From NCBI RefSeq assembly GCF_036924715.1, contig NZ_JAZHSB010000001.1, positions 248,001 to 312,000 on the forward strand: a stretch of 64,000 nt of DNA, written 5' to 3'. The position numbers and the translations under genes are program-made. The notes below the pieces were generated by a model that saw nothing but the letters and a program-made list of their open reading frames with translations, was not told the DNA's origin and searched no databases. How positions within the stretch are numbered: the stretch's first letter is position 1; the number at the start of each line of letters is the position of its first letter. This DNA comes from Bradyrhizobium sp. AZCC 1721. GTDB taxonomy: Bacteria > Pseudomonadota > Alphaproteobacteria > Rhizobiales > Xanthobacteraceae. Shown here piece after piece: positions 1-10,469 of this stretch.

Positions 1-807
1 GACTACGGCGCTTTCGTCGAACTGGAGCCGGGCATCGAAGGCCTGATCCATGTCTCGGAAATGTCGTGGACCAAAAAGAACATGCACCCCGGCAAGATCG
101 TTTCGACCTCGCAGGAAGTCGAAGTGCAGGTGCTCGAAGTCGATTCGGTCAAGCGCCGCATCTCGCTCGGCCTCAAGCAGACCATGCGCAACCCCTGGGA
201 AGTCTTCGTCGAGAAGTTCCCGGTCGGTTCGGTGGTCGAGGGCGAGGTCAAGAACAAGACCGAGTTCGGTCTGTTCCTCGGCCTCGACGGCGACGTCGAC
301 GGCATGGTCCATCTGTCCGACCTCGACTGGAAGCTGCCGGGCGAGCAGGTCATCGACAATTTCAAGAAGGGCGACATGGTCAAGGCCGTGGTGCTCGACG
401 TCGATGTCGAGAAGGAACGCATCTCGCTTGGCGTCAAGCAGCTCGAAGGCGACCCCTTCGCAGAACCCGGCGACGTCAAGAAGGGCGCGGTCGTGACCTG
501 CGAAGTGCTCGAGGTGAAGGAAGCCGGCATCGAGGTGAAGATCTCGGGCACCGACTTCACCACCTTCATCAAGCGCTCCGAACTGGCCCGTGACCGCAAC
601 GATCAGCGCGCCGAACGCTTCGCCGTCGGCGAGAAGGTCGATGCCCGCGTGATCCAGTTCGACAAGAAGGCCCGCAAGGTGCAGGTCTCGATCAAGGCGC
701 TGGAAGTTGCCGAAGAAAAGGAAGCCATCGCGCAATACGGCTCCTCCGATTCGGGCGCGACGCTCGGCGATATTCTCGGCACGGCGCTCAAGAACCGCGA
801 GAAGTAA
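1..807 (+). CDS. rpsA: 30S ribosomal protein S1, C-terminal part (5' end outside window)
   Basis: The frame is open from the first base, so the gene begins left of the window; 268 C-terminal residues are present. It encodes the S1-repeat protein of the small ribosomal subunit, which binds mRNA upstream of start codons. Three S1 folds can be followed: one truncated at the edge (residues 1-62), one at about 74-150 and one at about 160-235. The first two end in the near-identical motifs RISLGLKQ and RISLGVKQ. The tail is acidic and Gly/Ser rich (QYGSSDSGATLGD). A strong terminator follows 26 bases after the stop. An apparent start at base 61 is only an internal Met. Family-level identity is secure. 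Confidence 0.96.
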   Translation, partial: DYGAFVELEPGIEGLIHVSEMSWTKKNMHPGKIVSTSQEVEVQVLEVDSVKRRISLGLKQTMRNPWEVFVEKFPVGSVVEGEVKNKTEFGLFLGLDGDVDGMVHLSDLDWKLPGEQVIDNFKKGDMVKAVVLDVDVEKERISLGVKQLEGDPFAEPGDVKKGAVVTCEVLEVKEAGIEVKISGTDFTTFIKRSELARDRNDQRAERFAVGEKVDARVIQFDKKARKVQVSIKALEVAEEKEAIAQYGSSDSGATLGDILGTALKNREK

Positions 808-833
808 GCGTTCGCTTATTGCCTGCGACATCA

Positions 834-860
834 GGCCCCGGTTTCGACCGGGGCCTTTTT
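834..860 (+). terminator. Rho-independent terminator of rpsA
   Basis: A perfect 9-bp stem (GGCCCCGGT with ACCGGGGCC) closes a TTCG tetraloop and is followed directly by TTTTT. It lies 26 bases after the rpsA stop codon, so it should end the rpsA transcript before sppA. Confidence 0.9.
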
Positions 861-865
861 CTATC

Positions 866-1024
866 CGTCGTCCCGGACAAGCCAACGGGTCGCGCGAATG
901 CGCGCCCGATGACAGGCTCCGCGCGATCCGGGACCCACAGGTGGATTGTATTGGGCGCGCTGGAGCCCCATCGAATGCGACAATCAGCGCCTGTGGCTAT
1001 GGGTCCCCGCGTGCGCGGGGACGA
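866..1024. repeat. Composite palindromic repeat, family A copy 1
   Basis: The left part starts CGTCGTCCCGG and ends in ATCCGGGACCCA. The right part is the perfect palindrome GTCCCCGCG-TG-CGCGGGGAC (1003-1022), preceded by CTATG. The same two-part layout (CGTCGTCCCGG...CCGGGACCCATA, then TATGGGTCC...GGGACGAC) recurs at 34457-34589 and 36490-36606. It fills most of the gap between rpsA and sppA, and no gene is seen there. Confidence 0.75.
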
Positions 1025-1127
1025 GGGAGCCTTGCTTTCTTCATATTGCATCGCAATTGATGTATTCAGGTAACGCTTCGCTCACGCTGCGACTGCAAAA
1101 CGGGCTGATGCTTTCAGGAGAATTTCG

Positions 1128-2108
1128 ATGTCGCTCGATTCGGACGTGATCGTCGATCGCCGCAGGATCCGCCGGAAGCTCACGTTCTGGCGCATCATGG
1201 CTGGCCTGGTGACCATCGCGGCGATCGTCGCCGCCGGTGCAATCGCGACAACGAGCGGGCCGGCTGCCCTGACCCCATCGGGGTCGATCGCGCGTGTCAA
1301 TATCGAAGGGCTGATCCGCAGCGACCAGCAGCGCGTCGAGGCGCTGGAGCGGCTGGAGAAATCGAGCCATGCTGCGGTTATCGTGCACATCAACTCGCCG
1401 GGCGGCACCACGGCCGGCTCCGAGCAGCTCTACGACTCGCTGGTGCGCCTGAAGGCCAAGAAACCGCTCGTCGTGGTGGTGGAGGGGCTGGCCGCGTCGG
1501 GTGGTTACATCTCGGCGATGGCCGCCGATCATATCGTCGCCCGGCAGAGCTCGCTGGTCGGATCGATCGGCGTGCTGTTTCAATATCCGAATTTCACCGA
1601 GCTGATGAAGACCGTGGGCGTCAAGGTCGAGGAGGTGAAATCCTCGCCGTTGAAGGCCGCGCCCAATGGTTTCGAGCCGACCAGTCCTGAAGCGCGCGCT
1701 GCGCTCGACGCGCTGGTGAAGGATTCCTATGCCTGGTTCCGCGGCCTGGTGAGGGAGCGGCGCGGCATGGATGAGGCGCTACTGGAAAAAGTCGCGGACG
1801 GACGGGTCTTCACCGGCCGCCAGGCGGTCGAACTGAAACTGGTCGATCAGCTCGGCGATGAAAAAGCAGCCGTTGCATGGCTGGTCGCCGAGAAGAAGAT
1901 CAAGAAAGATCTGCCGGTGCGCGATTACAAGCTGAATCCGCAGCTTGGCGACCTGACGTTTCTGCGAACGGCGGCTTCCATCGCGTTCGAGGCGCTCGGT
2001 TTGAGTTCCATTGCACGCCAGATTGAACAGGCCGGCGTCGCCCAGGCGGTCGATCAGCTCGCGCTCGACGGCATGCTGGCATTGTGGCGCCCCGCAGCCT
2101 CCAACTGA
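1128..2108 (+). CDS. sppA: Signal peptide peptidase SppA (S49 family, short form)
   Basis: This is a membrane-anchored serine protease that degrades leftover signal peptides in the cytoplasmic membrane. The 326-residue product has a basic N-terminus and one membrane segment at about 22-42. The S49 catalytic dyad is visible: Ser124 in EGLAASGGY and Lys176 in SSPLKAAPN. Their 52-residue spacing equals that in Bacillus SppA (Ser147/Lys199). The start ATG has AGGAG eight bases upstream. The length fits the short single-domain SppA rather than the 67-kDa double-domain E. coli enzyme. It is followed by ihfB. Confidence 0.93.
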   Translation: MSLDSDVIVDRRRIRRKLTFWRIMAGLVTIAAIVAAGAIATTSGPAALTPSGSIARVNIEGLIRSDQQRVEALERLEKSSHAAVIVHINSPGGTTAGSEQLYDSLVRLKAKKPLVVVVEGLAASGGYISAMAADHIVARQSSLVGSIGVLFQYPNFTELMKTVGVKVEEVKSSPLKAAPNGFEPTSPEARAALDALVKDSYAWFRGLVRERRGMDEALLEKVADGRVFTGRQAVELKLVDQLGDEKAAVAWLVAEKKIKKDLPVRDYKLNPQLGDLTFLRTAASIAFEALGLSSIARQIEQAGVAQAVDQLALDGMLALWRPAASN

Positions 2109-2279
2109 GCCGCAGCGGCTGCCCTTCGTGACGTTCTCCCGCATTGCGGGTGTTGCCACAAACCCCTTCCGGGCCGTTTGTCACACCATTTCGCGCTGCC
2201 CAAAAGTGAATTAGCGTCTTGACAGTGCAAGGCATTTTCACGGAAATGGAAGTCCGCACGATCCCGGACCCCAACTTCG

Positions 2280-2585
2280 ATGATCAAATCCGAACTTGTT
2301 CAGCGCATCGCCGAGCACAACCCGCACCTCTATCAGCGGGATGTGGAGAACATTGTGAACGCGATCCTCGATGAGATCGTCGCTGCCTTGGCGCGCGGCG
2401 ACCGTGTCGAGCTGCGCGGCTTCGGCGCCTTCTCGGTCAAGCATCGCCCGGCGCGGGCGGGGCGCAATCCGCGCACCGGCGCCCATGTGCCGGTCGACCA
2501 GAAGAGCGTCCCGTTCTTCAAGACGGGCAAGGAAATGCGCGAGCGGCTGAACCGCGACAACGGCTCTCCCGAGGCCGGCGCGTAA
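2280..2585 (+). CDS. ihfB: Integration host factor subunit beta
   Basis: IhfB is the beta subunit of the heterodimeric nucleoid protein IHF, which bends DNA at promoters and recombination sites. The 101-residue protein begins [17 protein letters not shown] and carries the HU/IHF core [11 protein letters not shown] followed by the beta-arm [12 protein letters not shown] that inserts into the minor groove. Its C-terminal residues (PEAGA) extend slightly beyond the usual length of about 94. It lies between sppA and lapA, an arrangement common in this group. TTGACA occurs about 55 bases before the start, but no clear -10 was found. Confidence 0.95.
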   Translation: MIKSELVQRIAEHNPHLYQRDVENIVNAILDEIVAALARGDRVELRGFGAFSVKHRPARAGRNPRTGAHVPVDQKSVPFFKTGKEMRERLNRDNGSPEAGA

Positions 2586-2650
2586 CCAATTTTTGCGATC
2601 TGTAGCCGTGTTGCGGGCCTCGTGCCCGCCTTTCTCCATCACTGCGAGAA

Positions 2651-3049
2651 ATGGTCATGCGAAAGTTCTTCACGGCGCTGGTCGTCATTCCCTTAGGGCT
2701 GATCTTCATCATTTTCGCCGTCGCCAACCGCCATTTCGTGACGGTATCGTTCGACCCCTTCAATTCGATCGATCCGGCAATCGCGGTGAGCTTGCCGCTG
2801 TTTGCCGTGATCATCACGGTGGCCATTTTGGGGGTGGCGGCGGGCGGCATAGCGACATGGTTCCGCCAACGGCACTGGCGCCGTGCGGCGCGCCAGCATG
2901 AGGCGGATGCCCGCCGGGCAAGGGCGGAAGCGGCCGATTTACGGGCCGCGGCGGCAGTTTCGCGGGGCCATCAGCAGCGGCTTCCGGCACCGTCCCAGTA
3001 TGGCTTCTACGGGGCCGCCGGGCGAGACAAGCAGGGCGCGACGTTGTAG
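2651..3049 (+). CDS. lapA: LapA-domain inner membrane protein (DUF1049)
   Basis: This is a 132-residue small membrane protein of the LapA (DUF1049) family. In enterobacteria LapA works with LapB in envelope and LPS homeostasis; that role here is inferred. Two membrane segments are visible at about 6-24 and 43-66, separated by the family loop VANRHFVTVSFDPF. An Arg/Ala-rich coiled-coil-like stretch follows (about 72-105), then a polar tail. No lapB-like TPR gene is adjacent. ATG at 2651 is used; a second ATG two codons later is possible. It sits between ihfB and trpF on the same strand. Confidence 0.8.
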   Translation: MVMRKFFTALVVIPLGLIFIIFAVANRHFVTVSFDPFNSIDPAIAVSLPLFAVIITVAILGVAAGGIATWFRQRHWRRAARQHEADARRARAEAADLRAAAAVSRGHQQRLPAPSQYGFYGAAGRDKQGATL

Positions 3050-3110
3050 AACCCGCCCCGTCAGCCCCTGTTCCAGCCGGTTACGGGGCGAAATATGCGC
3101 CCGAGAGACC

Positions 3111-3766
3111 ATGTCCCTGCTCGTCAAAATTTGCGGCCTGTCCACGCGTGAGACGCTCGAGGTAGCGCTTGAGGCGGGTGCCGACATGGTGGGATTCGTG
3201 TTCTTCTCCCCGTCGCCGCGTCATCTCAGCCTCGAGACGGCGCGCGAACTCGGCCGGCAGGCCAAGGGCCGCGCGGCCAAGGTGGCATTGACCGTCGATG
3301 CCGACGACGCGACGCTTGAAAATATCGCCGAGACGCTGCAGCCGGACCTGCTGCAACTGCACGGCAAGGAAAGCATCGCGCGGGTGCGCGACATCAAACA
3401 AAAATTCGGACTGCCGGTCATGAAGGTGATCGCCGTTGAAACCTCGGCCGATCTCGCCGCGCTGCCGGGCTATGCGAGCGTTGCCGACCGCATCCTGTTC
3501 GATGCTCGCGCTCCCAAGGGCGCCACCCGTCCTGGCGGGTTGGGGACCGTGTTCGACTGGCACGTTTTGGAAAAGCTCGATCTCCAATTGCCCTTCATGG
3601 TCTCCGGCGGGCTCAGCGCCGACAATGTCGCGGACGCCATTCGCGTTACCCGCGCCGGCGGCGTCGATGTATCCTCGGGCGTGGAAAGTGCGCCCGGTGT
3701 CAAGGATCCCGAGCTGATCCGCCATTTCATTCGCGCCGCGCGCGCCACCGAAGAATTGATGGTCCG

Positions 3767-3770
<4 letters not shown>
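3111..3770 (+). CDS. trpF: Phosphoribosylanthranilate isomerase
   Basis: TrpF isomerises N-(5-phosphoribosyl)anthranilate to CdRP in tryptophan synthesis. The 219-residue TIM barrel starts [10 protein letters not shown] with the catalytic cysteine Cys8. The catalytic aspartate is Asp131 in LFDARAPKG, and the phosphate-binding loop [11 protein letters not shown] follows. The frame stays open 228 bases upstream, but the ATG at 3111 puts KICG at its normal place at the N-terminus. Its stop overlaps the trpB start by 4 nt (ATGA), so translation is probably coupled to trpB and trpA. Confidence 0.96.
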
Positions 3771-4980
<1,210 letters not shown>

Positions 4981-4984
<4 letters not shown>

Positions 4985-5817
4985 CCACCCGCATCGACGC
5001 ACGCTTTGCCGAGCTCGCAAAAGAAGGCCGCTCGGCGTTTGTCACCTTCCTGATGGCCGGCGATCCCGATCCCTTAACTTCGCTCGACATCATCAAGGCG
5101 CTGCCCAAGGCGGGCGCCGATATCATCGAGATCGGCATGCCCTTTACCGATCCGATGGCGGACGGGCCGTCGATCCAGGCCGCGGGCCTGCGCGCGCTCA
5201 AGGGCGGCATGACCCTGCGGAAGACGCTCGAGATGGTGCGCGGCTTCCGCAAGGAGGACGACACCACGCCGCTGGTGCTGATGGGCTATTACAATCCGAT
5301 CTATATTTATGGGGTCGACAAGTTCCTCGCCGACGCCAAGACCGCCGGCGTCGATGGCCTCATCATCGTCGACTTGCCGCCGGAGGAGGACGATGAGCTC
5401 TGCATTCCCGCGCTGCAGGCCGGGCTCAACTTCATCCGGCTGGCGACACCTACGACCGATGATAAACGCCTGCCCGCCGTGCTCGCGAATACTTCCGGCT
5501 TTGTCTACTACGTCTCGATCACTGGCATCACCGGCGCTGCGGCGGCCGATTCGAAGGTGGTCGGCGATGCGGTGGCCCGTATCAAGCGCCACACCAAGCT
5601 TCCGGTGTGCGTCGGCTTCGGCATCCGCACCCCGCGGGCGGCGCGCGCGATTGCCGAGAAGGCCAATGGCGCCGTGGTCGGCACCGCCCTGGTCGATGCG
5701 TTGCGCGACAGCCTTGATACCCAGGGGCAGGCAACCACCAAGACCGTGGCCGCGGTGGCCGATCTCGTGGCGTCGCTGGCGCAGGGCGTCCGGGGCGCGA
5801 AGCAGGCTGCGGAATAA
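4981..5817 (+). CDS. trpA: Tryptophan synthase alpha chain
   Basis: The alpha subunit cleaves indole-3-glycerol phosphate to indole, which is channelled to TrpB. The product has 278 residues and a TIM-barrel fold. The catalytic acids are Glu50 in DIIEIGMPF and Asp61 in TDPMADGPS, and the phosphate-binding [10 protein letters not shown] motif is present. The start is GTG within the GTGA overlap with trpB. The catalytic loop reads MPFTDP where many homologues have IPFSDP, a conservative change. A repeat element and then accD follow. Confidence 0.97.
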
Positions 5818-5844
5818 GCCACAATTTACGTGGAAATAGGCGTG

Positions 5845-5889
5845 GCATGATCCGGAAAAGTGGAGACCGGTTTTCCGAAAAGATCATGC
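5845..5889. repeat. Nested inverted repeat, family C copy 1
   Basis: The outer arms GCATGATC (5845-5852) and GATCATGC (5882-5889) are perfect. The inner arms CGGAAAA and TTTTCCG nest inside them. It lies 28 bases after the trpA stop. A diverged copy with the same outer arms is at 49189-49238. This type of GATCCGGAAAAG element is, from memory, common between genes in this family of bacteria. It could act as a processing or termination hairpin between trpA and accD. Confidence 0.7.
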
Positions 5890-5975
5890 CCAAACTAGTA
5901 GGTGGCGGCTTGCCGGGTTCAAGCCGGGCCGCCATATATTCCAGTCAATGCGTTCAACCGCATTCGGAGCGAACC

Positions 5976-6917
5976 ATGAATTGGCTCACCAATGTCGTAC
6001 GGCCGAAAATCCGCAGCATCCTGCGCCGCGAGACGCCGGAGAATCTGTGGATCAAGTGCCCGGATTCCGGGCAGCTCGTGTTTTACAAGGACGTCGAGGC
6101 CAACCAGTTCGTCATTCCCGGCTCGAACTACCACATGCGCATGGGCGCGGTGGCGCGGCTGAAGTCGATCTTCGACAACGAGACCTGGTACGACATCGCG
6201 CTGCCTGAAGTGACAGCCGATCCGCTGAAGTTCCGCGATGAACGCAAATACGCCGACCGCATCAAGGACGCCCGCGCCAAGACCGGGCTGAACGACGCCA
6301 TCAAGGTCGGCTACGGCAAGCTCGAAGGCGCCGGCGTCGTCATCGCGGTGCAGGATTTCGATTTCATGGGCGGCTCGCTCGGCATGGCCGCAGGCGAGGC
6401 GATCGTGCGCGGGCTCGAACTGGCGGTGGAAAAGAAGTCGCCGTTCATCGTGTTCGCGGCTTCCGGCGGCGCACGCATGCAGGAAGGCATCCTGTCGCTG
6501 ATGCAGATGCCGCGCACCACCGTCGGCGTACAGATGCTGCGGGAAGCCAAGCTGCCCTACATCGTGGTGCTGACCAATCCGACCACCGGCGGCGTGACCG
6601 CATCCTACGCCATGCTGGGCGACGTGCAGATCGCCGAACCCGGCGCGCTGATCGGTTTTGCCGGCGCGCGCGTGATCGAGCAGACCATCCGTGAAAAATT
6701 GCCGGAAGGGTTCCAGCGCGCCGAATATCTGCTCGACCACGGCATGATCGACATGGTCGTGCATCGCCACGAGATGCGTTCGACGCTGGCGCGGCTGTGT
6801 CGGCTCCTGACCAAATCGCCGCCGCTTGACGTCGCCTCAAAGCCTTTGCCGCAGGCCATAGACCCGGCCCAGATCGTCTCGGCCCCGGAAGCGGTGCCGG
6901 CTGCGCCCCACGCGTGA
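5976..6917 (+). CDS. accD: Acetyl-CoA carboxylase carboxyltransferase subunit beta
   Basis: AccD, together with AccA, transfers CO2 from carboxybiotin to acetyl-CoA, the first committed step of fatty acid synthesis. The start ATG gives [11 protein letters not shown] and 313 residues; the frame is open further upstream but lacks family sequence. The carboxyltransferase core ([35 protein letters not shown]) is intact. The N-terminal zinc ribbon is odd: E. coli AccD has four cysteines, and here only Cys28 remains, with Ser31, Ile47 and Ser50 at the other positions, although the flanking NYHMRM is kept. The C-terminus is Pro/Ala rich. The stop overlaps the folC GTG by 4 nt. Confidence 0.95.
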   Translation: MNWLTNVVRPKIRSILRRETPENLWIKCPDSGQLVFYKDVEANQFVIPGSNYHMRMGAVARLKSIFDNETWYDIALPEVTADPLKFRDERKYADRIKDARAKTGLNDAIKVGYGKLEGAGVVIAVQDFDFMGGSLGMAAGEAIVRGLELAVEKKSPFIVFAASGGARMQEGILSLMQMPRTTVGVQMLREAKLPYIVVLTNPTTGGVTASYAMLGDVQIAEPGALIGFAGARVIEQTIREKLPEGFQRAEYLLDHGMIDMVVHRHEMRSTLARLCRLLTKSPPLDVASKPLPQAIDPAQIVSAPEAVPAAPHA

Positions 6918-8254
6918 GCCTGCCTGCCGCCAGATCCCAGCCGCTCGGTGAATTGATCGCGCGGCTGTCTGCCTTGCATCCGAAGCGCATCGATCTCAAC
7001 CTTGATCGGATGCACCGCCTGCTGGCGCGGCTCGATCATCCGGAGCGGCTGTTGCCGCCGGTGATCCATGTCGCCGGCACCAATGGCAAGGGCTCCACCA
7101 TCGCCTATCTGCGCGCGATCCTGGAGGCTGCAGGCCTGCGCGTGCACGTCTACACCTCGCCCTATCTGGTCAGGATCAACGAGTGCTTCCGGCTGGGCCA
7201 GAAGGGCGGCGGCCGGCTGGCTGATGATGCCGAACTGCGCCGGGTGCTGGAGTATTGCGAGCAGGTCAACGCGGGCGATCCGATCACGATTTTCGAGATG
7301 GAGACCGTAGCGGCGTTCTGCCTGTTCGCGGAGCATGACGCCGATGTCGTGCTGCTGGAAACCGGGCTCGGCGGAAGACTCGACGCCACCAACGTCATCG
7401 ACCGGCCGGCCGCGACCGTAATCACGCCAGTCAGTATGGACCATACGGAATTTCTCGGTAACACGCTGACCGCGATCGCCGGCGAGAAGGCCGCCATCAT
7501 CAAGCGCGGTGCGCCGGTGATCTGCGCGGAGCAGGCGCCGGAGGCGATGGCGGTGATCGAGGCGCAGGCCGACCGCATGCGCGCGCCGTTGCATGCTGCC
7601 GGGCAGCAATGGCATGTCGGTGTCGAGCGCGGGCGGCTGGTCTATCAGGACGAGCGGGGCCTGATGGATCTTGCGGCGCCAAAGCTGTTCGGGCGGCATC
7701 AATTCGACAATGCCGGCCTTGCCATCGCCACGCTGCGCGCGATCGAGGCGTTCAGGATCGGAATGGCGGCGTTCGAGGCCGGCATCGTTGGTGCAGAATG
7801 GCCGGCGCGGATGCAACGGCTGGTCTCGGGCGCACTGGTCGATCAGGGGCCGAAGGGCTGCGAGATCTGGCTCGATGGCGGACACAATGCGGAAGGCGGC
7901 CGCGTCGCTGCGGCCGCGCTAGGCGATCTCGAAGAGCGGGTGTCGCGGCCCCTGGTGGTGATCGCGGGCATGATGGCGAACAAGGATGCCGGCGCGTTTC
8001 TCGCCAATTTCGCAGGACTGACGCGGCACATCGTGGCGGTGCCGATCCCCGGACGCGACAATGCGATGCCGCCGGACCGGCTGGCGGATGCGGCGCGCGC
8101 GCTCGGCATGCGCGTGGAAAATGCTGCAAGCGTCGAAGCCGCGCTGCACGCGCTCTCGCGTCTCGCCTACGAAGTGCCGCCGCGGATTCTGGTCGCCGGC
8201 TCGCTCTATCTCGTCGGCCATGTGCTTGCCATCAACGGCACGCTGCCGGCATAG
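6914..8254 (+). CDS. folC: Bifunctional folylpolyglutamate/dihydrofolate synthase
   Basis: FolC adds glutamate to dihydropteroate and to folates, completing and retaining the cofactor. The 446-residue Mur-ligase-type protein has the ATP-binding loop [11 protein letters not shown] (residues 52-62). The family motifs [13 protein letters not shown] and [11 protein letters not shown] are present, as is the C-terminal domain motif [11 protein letters not shown]. The start is GTG in a GTGA overlap with accD, so the pair is probably translationally coupled, as is common in alphaproteobacteria. A hairpin follows the stop. Confidence 0.96.
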   Translation: MSLPAARSQPLGELIARLSALHPKRIDLNLDRMHRLLARLDHPERLLPPVIHVAGTNGKGSTIAYLRAILEAAGLRVHVYTSPYLVRINECFRLGQKGGGRLADDAELRRVLEYCEQVNAGDPITIFEMETVAAFCLFAEHDADVVLLETGLGGRLDATNVIDRPAATVITPVSMDHTEFLGNTLTAIAGEKAAIIKRGAPVICAEQAPEAMAVIEAQADRMRAPLHAAGQQWHVGVERGRLVYQDERGLMDLAAPKLFGRHQFDNAGLAIATLRAIEAFRIGMAAFEAGIVGAEWPARMQRLVSGALVDQGPKGCEIWLDGGHNAEGGRVAAAALGDLEERVSRPLVVIAGMMANKDAGAFLANFAGLTRHIVAVPIPGRDNAMPPDRLADAARALGMRVENAASVEAALHALSRLAYEVPPRILVAGSLYLVGHVLAINGTLPA

Positions 8255-8274
8255 TATTCCCCAAAATTAAATGA

Positions 8275-8296
8275 CCGCTGGAATCGCTTCCAGCGG
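8275..8296 (+). terminator. Hairpin downstream of folC
   Basis: A perfect 9-bp stem (CCGCTGGAA with TTCCAGCGG) closes a TCGC loop, 20 bases after folC. There is no U-run right after it, so it may stabilise the 3' end or act only as a weak terminator. Confidence 0.4.
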
Positions 8297-8507
8297 CCGC
8301 CCGGGAAAAAATATCGATTGCTTAATGAAACTAGCCAGCCCCGGTCTTTGCAAAGACTAGCCAAGACGCCTGAGAGCTGCGAGTCGGAACCTTCGTTCCG
8401 CAATAGGAAGTAAGGATAATGTTGCAGGCTGGCTTCACCCAAATGAGGTAGATGGCGCAGCATCGTTCTTGCAGGGCCGTGCGACAATCATCAAAGCTGG
8501 AATCCCC

Positions 8508-9248
8508 ATGCGTTTTGCCGCCATTGCCGACGTGCACGGAAATTATCTCGCGCTGGAAGCCGTGCTGGCCGACATCCGCGCGCTGGGCATTGGCGAAATC
8601 GTCAATCTCGGCGACATGGCGAGCGGACCGCTCGACGCGCGACGCACCATGGATGCGCTGATGGCGCTCGACGCCGCTCACGTACTAGGCAATCATGATC
8701 GGTATCTGATCGGCCGGCCGCCGGAGAAGATGGGATCATGGGACCGGCCGGCGCACGCGCAGCTCGAAGAGCGCCATCTCGATTGGCTGCGCGCGGTGCC
8801 GAAGACGGCCGTGTTTCGCGATCGGGTCTTCCTCTGCCATGCAACGCCCGAGCATGACGAGGTCTACTGGCTGGAAACGGTGTTGCCCGACGGCACCTTG
8901 CGAATGTCATCGCTGGATGAAATCGAGGAGCGCGCGCGGGGCGTCACGCAGTCCCTGATCCTCTGCGCGCACACCCATCTTGCCCGCGCGGTCAGGCTTC
9001 GCGATGGCCGATTGATCGTCAACCCCGGCAGCGTCGGCTCGCCCGGCTATCGCGACGTGCATCCCTTTCCGCATGTCGTCGAAGCCGGCACGCCGGATGC
9101 GCGTTATGCGATCCTCGAACTTGCTGACGGCGCCTGGCGCGTCACGTTCCGGCATGTGCCGTATGATCACGGCGCGATGGCTGCGCTCGCGCAACGGAAC
9201 GATCAGGCCGAACTCGCCAGCGCGCTAGCGACAGGATGGATCAGATAG
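8508..9248 (+). CDS. Calcineurin-like metallophosphoesterase
   Basis: This is a 246-residue two-metal phosphoesterase of the YfcE/ApaH superfamily; the substrate cannot be told from sequence. The metal-binding motifs appear in order: DVHGN (Asp8, His10), NLGD (Asp36), GNHD (61-64), LCHATP and CAHTHLA, where the family more often has GHTH. The motif NPGSVGSPGY typical of these small phosphodiesterases is also present. ATG at 8508 is preferred because it places MRFAAIADVHGN at the normal N-terminus; a TTG at 8469 would add 13 residues. Its 3' end overlaps the next gene by 13 nt. Confidence 0.85.
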   Translation: MRFAAIADVHGNYLALEAVLADIRALGIGEIVNLGDMASGPLDARRTMDALMALDAAHVLGNHDRYLIGRPPEKMGSWDRPAHAQLEERHLDWLRAVPKTAVFRDRVFLCHATPEHDEVYWLETVLPDGTLRMSSLDEIEERARGVTQSLILCAHTHLARAVRLRDGRLIVNPGSVGSPGYRDVHPFPHVVEAGTPDARYAILELADGAWRVTFRHVPYDHGAMAALAQRNDQAELASALATGWIR

Positions 9249-9961
9249 CTCCAAAACCGGCACCGGTGCAGCCGATGCATGACTACGACGCGGAATACCG
9301 CCGCCTGAAGATAGCCGGCCACCGGGGTTGGTCAGGAAGTGCGCAGGAGCGGAATCTTGCGCGCATGACCGACACGCTCGATCGGCTCGAGCGGGAATTC
9401 CTGCCCTCACCACCGGCGAGAATTCTCGAGCTCGGCTGCGGCAACGGCATGTCGTGGTCACTGCTGATGGCCGGAAAGGGCTACGAGGTGCACGGCGTCG
9501 ACATTTCGGGAACGGCGATCGTCTGGGCAAAAGAGCAATTCGCCGAACGCGGGCTTTCCGGCGCTTTCCGGGAAGGCAATGTTTGCGAGATGCCGTTCAT
9601 CCGCGACGCGTCGTTCGATATCGTGATGGACGGCAGTTGCCTGCATTGTCTGGTCGGCTGCGATCGAACCCGGTGCCTTCAGGAAGTTCATCGAACCCTT
9701 CGACCCGATGGCGTCTTCGTCGTCAGCACCATGTGCGGCTTGCCGAAATCCGACGAGGCCAAGGCGCGCTTCGACGCGGCAAACTTTCAGCTATTGCAGA
9801 ACGGCCGTCCGTACCGAACGCTGAAGCCGCTGACGGATATTGAACGCGAACTGATGGACGCGGGCTTCGAGGTGCGGGACAGCAGAGTGAGCGTCAATTC
9901 CTGGTGGGATCATGTCACGATGGTTTGCCGCGTCGGAGACGGTCAAAATTCATCCAGGTAA
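9236..9961 (+). CDS. Class I SAM-dependent methyltransferase
   Basis: The 241-residue protein has a Methyltransf_11-like Rossmann fold with the SAM-binding motif ILELGCGNG (63-71). It also has the acidic residue of motif II in HGVDISGTAIVWA and the motif SFDIVMDGSCLHC. The substrate is unknown. The ATG lies inside the end of the phosphoesterase gene (13-nt overlap), so the two are probably co-transcribed. Three cysteines cluster around residues 137-148 (SCLHCLVGCD), which is unusual enough to note but gives no function. Confidence 0.8.
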   Translation: MDQIAPKPAPVQPMHDYDAEYRRLKIAGHRGWSGSAQERNLARMTDTLDRLEREFLPSPPARILELGCGNGMSWSLLMAGKGYEVHGVDISGTAIVWAKEQFAERGLSGAFREGNVCEMPFIRDASFDIVMDGSCLHCLVGCDRTRCLQEVHRTLRPDGVFVVSTMCGLPKSDEAKARFDAANFQLLQNGRPYRTLKPLTDIERELMDAGFEVRDSRVSVNSWWDHVTMVCRVGDGQNSSR

Positions 9962-9980
9962 TTACCCGCTGCCGGCTTAT

Positions 9981-10018
9981 GTTCTCGCAACGAGAACGGC
10001 CGGCTATTCGCCGGCCGT
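9981..10018. terminator. Paired hairpins between convergent genes
   Basis: Two adjacent stem-loops occur: GTTCTCG-CAA-CGAGAAC (9981-9997) and a 9-bp stem ACGGCCGGC-TATTC-GCCGGCCGT (9996-10018). They lie between the plus-strand methyltransferase and minus-strand trxA, a typical place for a two-way terminator. No long U-run is present on either strand. Confidence 0.5.
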
Positions 10019-10044
10019 CCTCGGAAAAGTTATTAAGGGGTCGA

Positions 10045-10365
10045 TCAAACCGCCGCGGTGATCCACTGCTGCAGCTTCGCCTTCGGCGCGGCGCCGACCT
10101 GGCGGGAGGCCATCTCGCCGCCCTTGAAGATCATCAGGGTCGGGATCGACATCACGCCGTATTTGGAGGCCGTCTTCGGGCTCTCGTCGACGTTCAGCTT
10201 CACGATCTTGACCTTGTCGCCCATGGCGCCGGAAATCTCGTCGAGCGCGGGCGCGATCATGCGGCAGGGGCCGCACCATTCGGCCCAGAAATCGACGACC
10301 ACCGGCCCGGTCGCCTTGAGCACTTCGGCTTCGAAATCGGCGTCAGAAACCTTGCCAACGGCCAT
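10045..10365 (-). CDS. trxA: Thioredoxin 1
   Basis: A 106-residue cytoplasmic thioredoxin that reduces protein disulfides with electrons from thioredoxin reductase. The active site WCGPC is at residues 30-34 within VVVDFWAEWCGPCRM. The cis-proline loop MSIPTLMIFKGG is present. Length and order are those of standard thioredoxin 1. It lies downstream of addA on the same strand, separated by 104 bases. Confidence 0.97.
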   Translation of the reverse strand: MAVGKVSDADFEAEVLKATGPVVVDFWAEWCGPCRMIAPALDEISGAMGDKVKIVKLNVDESPKTASKYGVMSIPTLMIFKGGEMASRQVGAAPKAKLQQWITAAV

Positions 10366-10469
10366 CGGAATTACCTCGTTCGGTTAGAAATTAAGGGGCG
10401 CGGTCAAGAATCGCGCCCGGGGATGATAGTGGCAAACCTATGAACGCGACCCTGCTGGGTCAAGCGCGG

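Noticed and set aside
8206..8487. Small minus-strand gene between folC and the phosphoesterase
   Set aside because: It overlaps the end of folC, has no ribosome-binding site and no family resemblance.
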